DNA of 64,000 nt from Actinomadura sp. K4S16 (GTDB lineage: Bacteria; Actinomycetota; Actinomycetes; Streptosporangiales; Streptosporangiaceae): contig NZ_BDDE01000033.1 of assembly GCF_008327685.1 (NCBI RefSeq), forward strand, positions 30,674-94,673. Direction: 5' to 3'. Position numbers and translations under genes: made by a program. A model generated the notes under the pieces. It saw only the letters and a list, made by a program, of their open reading frames with translations. It did no database searches and was not told the DNA's origin. Positions 58,554-64,000 of this stretch are shown piece by piece. Within the stretch, counting starts at the first letter, position 1. Every line of letters begins with the position of its first letter.

Positions 58554-59870
58554 CTAGGCGCCCGCGCCCAGCACCCGCGCCACGATGGAGGGACGCATCA
58601 GGGCCGGGGGCGGGTCGAGCAGGCCGACGACGCGGAAGAACTGCTCGGCGACGTCGGCGTCGCGGGCGGCGGCGGCCTGGACGCGGTCCACGTAGGCGTT
58701 CATGACCCGGATCGCGGGGCCGCGCCGGCCTTCGACCTCCGGCATGGACAGGTCGGCGGCGACGGCCATCCGCCACGGGTCGTTCAGCGCCTTGGCCACG
58801 GCGCGGAAGTACCGCCTGGTCAGCCCGCGCGGCCCCGCCGCCAGGCAGCGGCGCAGCACCTGCGCCTCCAGGCAGGCCACGGTCATGCCCTGCGCGTAGA
58901 TCGGGTTGAAGCTGCACAGCGCGTCCCCGGTGACGAGCAGGCCGTCGGGCAGCCCCCGCGCCCGCTCGTAGCGGTTGCGCAGGTCGGACGGGTACCGGTG
59001 CGAGGCGATCCCGTCCAGCGCCTCACCGGCGAGGATCGCCTCGAACACCTCCGGCGGCGCGAGCGTCCGGACGAAGGCGAGGAAGCCCTCCTCGTCCGCG
59101 GGCGGACGGTTCGCACCGTCCAGGCCCGCGACGGTGAGCAGGTACCGGTCGCCCTCGACGGCGACCATCGCCATGCCGCGCGGGCTGCCCGGCCGGGGGC
59201 CGACGACGACGGCCTTGCCGACACCGGAGTCCAAAGGCAGCCGGACGGGCCGGGTGGCGTAGGCGACCCCGATCCTGACCTCCTCCTGCGGGACCGGGCC
59301 GTGCCCGAGCCGCTCCAGCCAGTACCGGGTGCGTCCGGCGCGTCCCATCGCGTCCACGACCAGGTCGGCGCGGACCTCCTCGGCAGCGGCGCCGGGCGTC
59401 CGCGGCACCACCTGGACGCCGGTGATCCGGCCGGGCCCGGCCGTGAGCAGCCCGACGACGTCGCGTCCTTCGGCGAACCGGACGCCGGGCAGGGCTCCGA
59501 CACATTCGCGGACGACGTCCTCCAGCAGCGGCCGGCTCGCCTGGATCGCCCGTTCCGAGCCGGGCCGCCGGGCGAGCGTGTGGCCGCCGAGGGCGAAGTG
59601 GTGGTCGACGCCGGGGTCGGCGACGACGGCGCCGCCGCCGATCAGTGCCGCCTCGGCGCCGGGCAGGAGCTCCTCCAGGATCCGCTGCCCGCGCGGCAGC
59701 AGGATGTGGGCGTGCCGGCCCTGCGGGACGCCTTTGCGGGATCGCCCGTTCAGGCCCTGGTCGCGTTCGACGACGGTGACCCGCTCATAGGCCCCGGCCA
59801 GGGCCCGGGCTGCGAGCAGCCCCGCCATGCCGGCGCCGAGCACCACCGCGTGTTCTCCGATGCCTCGCAT
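58554..59870 (-). CDS. FAD-dependent monooxygenase/dehydrogenase
   Basis: A 438-aa flavoprotein of the PHBH-like group (UbiH/geranylgeranyl-reductase look). FAD-binding VLGAGMAGLLAA, second motif GDALCSFNPIYAQGM. It probably hydroxylates or reduces a small or isoprenoid substrate. It follows the ATPase regulator by 66 bp on the same strand, so the regulator may control it. Confidence 0.88.
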   Translation of the reverse strand: MRGIGEHAVVLGAGMAGLLAARALAGAYERVTVVERDQGLNGRSRKGVPQGRHAHILLPRGQRILEELLPGAEAALIGGGAVVADPGVDHHFALGGHTLARRPGSERAIQASRPLLEDVVRECVGALPGVRFAEGRDVVGLLTAGPGRITGVQVVPRTPGAAAEEVRADLVVDAMGRAGRTRYWLERLGHGPVPQEEVRIGVAYATRPVRLPLDSGVGKAVVVGPRPGSPRGMAMVAVEGDRYLLTVAGLDGANRPPADEEGFLAFVRTLAPPEVFEAILAGEALDGIASHRYPSDLRNRYERARGLPDGLLVTGDALCSFNPIYAQGMTVACLEAQVLRRCLAAGPRGLTRRYFRAVAKALNDPWRMAVAADLSMPEVEGRRGPAIRVMNAYVDRVQAAAARDADVAEQFFRVVGLLDPPPALMRPSIVARVLGAGA

Positions 59871-59936
59871 CTCGTGCCTCCCGTTGTCGGTCGATGAGGC
59901 GACGATGCGGCGGCCCGCTGTCCACCTGCCAGGCCA

Positions 59937-62003
59937 CTAGCTGTCCATGTGGTGTCCGGTTCCGTAGAGCTCCTTCTCCCACAGCGACGCGGCGATCCGT
60001 TCGACGGCCCGGTTGCGGTATCGCCGGTAGGTGCTGAACGGCAGCCCGAGCATCTCGGCGGCCCGCTCCTGGGTGGCCGCCGGGCGCAGGAACGTGCGGT
60101 CGACGACCCGGTACAGCGACTCTTCGCGCGGATCGTTCCGCAGCGCCTCGGCGGTCTCTTCAAGCAGGCTCCGCAGTGCCGCGCCGGGGTCGTCGGCCGA
60201 CCGGACCAGCCGCGACCGCAGGAGCGGGTTCCCGGCGAGCCGGTCGGGGCGGCGCAGGTCGCGCAGCGCGGCGCGCACGGCGTCGGCGAACTCGGGCTGC
60301 GACAGGACGAGCTCGGGCGCGGCGGCCGTGGCCGCGGCGACGGGTGCGCCGAGCTCGCGCTCGGCGGTGAGGGACAGCCAGTCGTCGACGCCGAGAACCC
60401 GCCAGTCGTGCGCGTACACCTCGTAGAGCATCCCGCCCACGCGGTAGGACGCGTCCGGCGCGTGGTGGAAGTCGAAGAAGGACAGGAGCGGGTCCCAGTA
60501 CTCCCGGTCCGACGGCACGGTGACGAGGTCCCAGGCCTTGCCGCCGCGGGTGATGACCTCCTGGCCGTGCCAGAGCCGGATCATGGTCTCCGACCGGGAG
60601 GGGCGCCGTCCCCGCTCGGTGTCCACGAAGAACCGCCAGGCGAGCACGCTCTCCCCGGGCCGCGGCGGGCCGTGCCGCGTCGCATGGCTCCACATCGCCC
60701 TCGTCCCCGGATCGGCCTGGAGGTCCTCCTCGTCGGCCTCGTGCAAGGCCAGGTAGGCCGCGTACCCGAACGGCTCGCCCGCGTCGTCCCGAAAAATCCC
60801 GAACGCGCCCGGCTGCCGCTCGATCCATCGCGCCGCGAACCGGGCCTGCTCGTGCCCCTGGTGCTCGCGGGTCATGGCGAGGACGGTCTCGGCGCCGCCG
60901 GGGCCGAGTTCCGAGACCGACAGCCGCCCGAGCCCGCCGAGCCGCCAGTAGCCCTTGACGACGGGGTGGTCGCGGCTGAGGAACATGATGTCCGCGACGG
61001 CCCGGTGCCGGACGAGCTCGTCCTCCCGCGCCGCGCGGGCCCGCTCGACGAGGTGGGCGCGCAGCGCCCGGTGCAGCGCCGCGTACCCGTCCGGGTCGCG
61101 CCAGCGCAGGTCGGCGTCGAGGATGTCGCGGACGACGTCGTGCGGGAACACCCCGAACTCGCGCTCCTCGACGAACGACAGGGTCCGCAGCCATCCGAAC
61201 AGGGGCCCGGCGCCGTCGCCCACCATGGCGCGCAGCAGCTCCTCGGTGGTGAACCGCGCGTGCGCGCAGATCTGCAGCGCCTCCCGGTGCCGGGGCCCGG
61301 GCACCTCGTCGACCAGCCGCCCGAGCAGCGCGCGCACGACGTCCGGCACGCCGCTCAGCGCCCCCGGCACCTCCCGCCGCCGCCGGATCATGTCGACGAG
61401 CAGCGAGAGGGTCAGCGGATGCCCGTGGGCCAACCGCAGGATCCGCTCGTGCAGCTCGGCGGGGACGCCCTCGACGTCCAGGTAGGCGCGCGCGTCGTCG
61501 GGGCTGAGGTTGCGCAGCGACACGACCCGGAGCAGTTCGTGCCATCCCGCGTCGGCGATCCACCGGGCCGACGGCGCGTCCCGGCCCGCGATGACGACGA
61601 CGGTGTCGGCGGCCAGCCCGGGCACGAACCGCTCCCGGACCCAGTCGTCGAGGGGCGCGAGCAGCTCGTAGGTGTCGACCAGGACCGCGTACCGCCCGCG
61701 CGGCGCCTCGACGGCCCGCAGGAAGGCCCCGGCCTCAGGTGTGATCGTCCGCGCGTCGACCAGCACGGGCGCGACCCCCGCCTGGCGCGCCGCCTCCGCC
61801 ATCTCCCCGAGCAGCGCGCTCTTGCCGACCCCTCCGGGCCCGTGCAGGAACAGCACGGAGAAGTCCCCGTCCGCGAGCGCCCCGCGGAACAGCTCGATCT
61901 CCCCGCTCCGCCCGACGAACCGCCGCCGCCGGGCCCGCCGCAACCGGTCCCCGACCGTCCCACCCTCGGCCACCGAAGCCTCCAGGAACCAAGACCACCG
62001 CAT
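59937..62003 (-). CDS. large ATPase regulator with C-terminal HTH
   Basis: A 688-aa protein. NTPase domain: Walker A GPGGVGKS (55-62), Walker B-like YAVLVDTYELL, then helical modules (VPDVVRALLGRLVDEVPG...) as in STAND ATPases. The middle (about 350-500) resembles a GNAT-type acyltransferase domain (FGIFRDDAGEPFGYAAYL). The C-terminus (about 630-685) has an HTH-like sequence (ERAAEMLGLPFSTYRRYRNRAVERI). Probably a signal-dependent transcription factor; the GNAT assignment is tentative. Start at 62003 has a weak ribosome site. Confidence 0.75.
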   Translation of the reverse strand: MRWSWFLEASVAEGGTVGDRLRRARRRRFVGRSGEIELFRGALADGDFSVLFLHGPGGVGKSALLGEMAEAARQAGVAPVLVDARTITPEAGAFLRAVEAPRGRYAVLVDTYELLAPLDDWVRERFVPGLAADTVVVIAGRDAPSARWIADAGWHELLRVVSLRNLSPDDARAYLDVEGVPAELHERILRLAHGHPLTLSLLVDMIRRRREVPGALSGVPDVVRALLGRLVDEVPGPRHREALQICAHARFTTEELLRAMVGDGAGPLFGWLRTLSFVEEREFGVFPHDVVRDILDADLRWRDPDGYAALHRALRAHLVERARAAREDELVRHRAVADIMFLSRDHPVVKGYWRLGGLGRLSVSELGPGGAETVLAMTREHQGHEQARFAARWIERQPGAFGIFRDDAGEPFGYAAYLALHEADEEDLQADPGTRAMWSHATRHGPPRPGESVLAWRFFVDTERGRRPSRSETMIRLWHGQEVITRGGKAWDLVTVPSDREYWDPLLSFFDFHHAPDASYRVGGMLYEVYAHDWRVLGVDDWLSLTAERELGAPVAAATAAAPELVLSQPEFADAVRAALRDLRRPDRLAGNPLLRSRLVRSADDPGAALRSLLEETAEALRNDPREESLYRVVDRTFLRPAATQERAAEMLGLPFSTYRRYRNRAVERIAASLWEKELYGTGHHMDS

Positions 62004-62066
62004 CCCCACGGTAGACCCGCACCCCACCGGCCGAGGTCCCCCCGGACGCCCTGCCATGATCGCGCG

Positions 62067-63047
62067 ATGGAACTCGACTGGCGCTACTTCCGCCGGCTCT
62101 ACGAGGAACTGCTGGACCACGACGACACCGAAGGGGCCCGCCGCCACCTGGCGGACCGGCGCCGCACGGCGGCCGCCCATCTGGCCGAGCTGGCTCCGCT
62201 CCGCCGGCGGGAACCGGTCCCCGCCGGCGGGTACACCGTGGAGGACGAGCAGTTGTGGCGGCTCACGAAGCTCTACGCGCTGAGCAGGATCAGCGACTAC
62301 CTGATCGAGCTCTCCTGCCCAGAAGGGGACCCGCCCCCGGGTTTCGGCGTCACCGGGGGGCGCCCCGTCATCGAGGGCAGCACCGCCCACAGGATGGAGC
62401 TGCGCGGGTGGCGGACGACCGCCACTCCCGGCCGGCACGGCCCCCGCAGGCTGGACCGGGCGGCCCTGACCATGCACACGGAGTTCTTCACCGAGATCGG
62501 CCTGACCCCCTTCGACCAGGCCCGGGCGTTCTCGCCCTTCCACCACGAGATCTTCGCCGTGGTGCAGGACCGGACCGCGTCTCAGGTGACCGTCGAGGAG
62601 GTGCTGTGGCCGGGCTTCTGGTTCGGCGACCTGCTGTTCAGCCGCGCCGGCGTCCGCGTGCGCGCCCCACGCCACCTGATCGACGCCGAGGTGGCCACGA
62701 CCTCGACCCTGTACTTCACCTTCCGCCGAGAGCCGCGCCCGACCGATGACCTGTCGCACGGCTGGGGTTCGAACTCGCAATGGCGCACGGCCTTCCCCCG
62801 CTTCTACGCCGACGGGGACGGCCTGCACTTCAACTGGGACGGCACGGTCGACATCGGCGAGGACCCTCCGCAGGACCCGCCGCACCACCCGGACGCCGCG
62901 CACCCGCTGGACCAGCGCCGGGAACTGCTCCTGCACCGCTGCTTCGTCCGAAGCGCACTCCCCCAGGACGAGGACGAGCGCTTCCCTTACGAGGACCGTC
63001 TGACCCTCACCACCGCAGAGTGGATGCACCCGTCGCTGGACCGATGA
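62067..63047 (+). CDS. protein of unknown function, 326 aa
   Basis: A soluble, acidic protein without signal or membrane segments. Conserved-looking aromatic/His patches (FSPFHHEIFAVVQD, LWPGFWFGDLLFSRAG, HGWGSNSQWRTAFPRF) suggest an enzyme or binding protein, but I recognise no family. Divergent from the ATPase regulator (64 bp) and 24 bp ahead of the alpha/beta hydrolase gene on the same strand. Confidence 0.78.
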   Translation: MELDWRYFRRLYEELLDHDDTEGARRHLADRRRTAAAHLAELAPLRRREPVPAGGYTVEDEQLWRLTKLYALSRISDYLIELSCPEGDPPPGFGVTGGRPVIEGSTAHRMELRGWRTTATPGRHGPRRLDRAALTMHTEFFTEIGLTPFDQARAFSPFHHEIFAVVQDRTASQVTVEEVLWPGFWFGDLLFSRAGVRVRAPRHLIDAEVATTSTLYFTFRREPRPTDDLSHGWGSNSQWRTAFPRFYADGDGLHFNWDGTVDIGEDPPQDPPHHPDAAHPLDQRRELLLHRCFVRSALPQDEDERFPYEDRLTLTTAEWMHPSLDR

Positions 63048-63071
63048 GTTCTCGACGTGGCGGAGGTCGAC

Positions 63072-63950
63072 ATGGGCATGGCTACTGCCCACACGCTCGA
63101 GACGCCCGAGACCGACCTCGTCTACGACGTCCGCGGACCGCTGCCGCCCGCGGACGGCCGCCCGCCGCTGCTCATGATCGGCCAGCCGATGGGCGCCGCG
63201 GGCTTCGGCACGCTGGCGTCGCACTTCCCCGACCGCACCGTGGTCACCTACGACCCGCGCGGCCTGGGCCGCAGCACCCGCAAGGACGGCCGGGTGGACC
63301 AGTCACCGGAGGTCCAGGCCGGCGACGTCCACGCGCTCATCGAGGCGCTCGGGGCCGGTCCCGTGGAGCTGTTCGCCAGCAGCGGCGGCGCGGTGACCGC
63401 GCTGGCCCTGGTGGCCGCGTACCCCGACGACGTGGCCACCCTGGTGGCGCACGAGCCGCCGCTCATGGCGCTGCTCCCCGACGCCGAGGCCGCGGAACGC
63501 GCCCGGGCCGACGTCCGGGACGTCTACCAGGCCAAGGGCTCGGGCGCGGGTATGGCGGCCTTCATCATGATGACCTCGTGGCGGGGCGAGTACACCGACG
63601 ACTACTTCGCCCAACCGGCACCGGACCCCGCCGCGTTCGGGATGCCGACCGACGACGACGGCACCCGGGAGGACCCGCTCCTGAGCGACCGGTCATGGGC
63701 GGTCAGCAGCTACCGCCCCGACGCCGCCGCGCTCACCGCGTCCCGTACACGCATCGTGATAGCGGTGGGCGAGGAGACAGGGGACACCTTCACCGGCCGC
63801 ACCTCAGTGGCGGCCGCCGACCTGCTCGGCCAGAAGCCCACCGTCTTCCCAAGCCACCACGGCGGCTTCCTGGGCGGCGAGTACGGCCAGGCAGGCCAAC
63901 CGGAAGCCTTCGCGCAGAAGCTGCGCGAGGTCCTGTCCACCCCGAACTGA
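63072..63950 (+). CDS. alpha/beta hydrolase
   Basis: A 292-aa hydrolase: strand/nucleophile region LFASSGGAVTAL (Ser nucleophile), acid/His near the end (HHGGFLGGEYG). The ATG at 63072 is chosen because GGAGG lies 5 nt upstream; GTG at 63057 is also in frame. Substrate unknown. The last 50 bp of the window hold no feature. Confidence 0.88.
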   Translation: MGMATAHTLETPETDLVYDVRGPLPPADGRPPLLMIGQPMGAAGFGTLASHFPDRTVVTYDPRGLGRSTRKDGRVDQSPEVQAGDVHALIEALGAGPVELFASSGGAVTALALVAAYPDDVATLVAHEPPLMALLPDAEAAERARADVRDVYQAKGSGAGMAAFIMMTSWRGEYTDDYFAQPAPDPAAFGMPTDDDGTREDPLLSDRSWAVSSYRPDAAALTASRTRIVIAVGEETGDTFTGRTSVAAADLLGQKPTVFPSHHGGFLGGEYGQAGQPEAFAQKLREVLSTPN

Positions 63951-64000
63951 CCCGAGGGGGATAGGGGCGGAGCCGCCGACCCCCCAAAGAGAAGCGAAGA

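Noticed and set aside
59937..63224. A 1095-residue leftward protein
   Set aside because: The open frame extends past the 62003 start, but that part is antisense to two genes and is a product of high GC content.

Overview
The window is very GC-rich DNA from a filamentous-type actinomycete. Markers of this are a zinc anti-sigma/sigma pair of the mycothiol-responsive SigR-RsrA type, a complete conservon (sensor-like kinase, roadblock, DUF742, small GTPase, P450), an F420-dependent oxidoreductase, and the sigR / SRAP / aroA / rsgA / hisN neighbourhood shared by streptomycetes and mycobacteria. An Actinomadura-like member of the Thermomonosporaceae fits, but the genus cannot be proved from the sequence. 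I see no rRNA, tRNA, CRISPR array, insertion sequence or prophage.

Layout. 0-3.1 kb: secreted M14 carboxypeptidase, then a convergent two-gene unit (ferritin-like protein, F420 oxidoreductase). 3.18-7.6 kb is the most unusual region. Five near-identical genes for 82-95 aa peptides each have their own promoter, 5'UTR hairpin and terminator. They are followed by a divergent sixth paralogue translationally coupled to a membrane M50 zinc metalloprotease (HEVGH). The peptides share a leader-like N-terminus, a variable Gly/His/Asn segment and a two-Cys C-terminus, and look like an undescribed peptide precursor family. 7.7-12 kb: secreted esterase, PP2C phosphatase, Ser/Thr kinase. 12.2-15.8 kb: a three-gene cassette (2OG-Fe(II) oxygenase, methyltransferase, carnitine-type acyltransferase). 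16.4-22.1 kb: ABC efflux operon divergent from its likely two-component system. 23.3-27.2 kb: conservon whose P450 lacks the ExxR arginine. 27-33.3 kb: SPFH protein, CopD-CtaG membrane protein, and two HD-domain membrane proteins preceded by a 31-codon ORF.

33.6-46.1 kb is largely conserved core: epimerase, RsrA, SigR (with a textbook SigR promoter), methyltransferase, SRAP protein, DoxX protein with a histone-H1-like tail, a SigL-type ECF sigma/anti-sigma pair, AroA, RsgA, a bicovalent flavoprotein, HisN and small unknowns. 46.1-50.5 kb: L-2-hydroxyglutarate oxidase, carboxylesterase, TetR regulator and MpaB-type oxygenase. 50.5-58.1 kb is a co-directional lipid-type cluster: fatty acyl-AMP ligase, small membrane protein, a fusion of an alpha/beta hydrolase with a degenerate adenylation domain, P450 and SDR. 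58.1-64 kb: DUF3054 protein, FAD monooxygenase, a large ATPase regulator, an unknown protein and an alpha/beta hydrolase.

Working together: the peptide array and M50 protease form one apparent system; the ABC pump, lipoprotein and two-component system form a second; the oxygenase/methyltransferase/acyltransferase cassette suggests a small acylated metabolite; and the 50-58 kb genes suggest activation and oxidation of a fatty-acyl substrate. These pathway statements are inferences from gene content.
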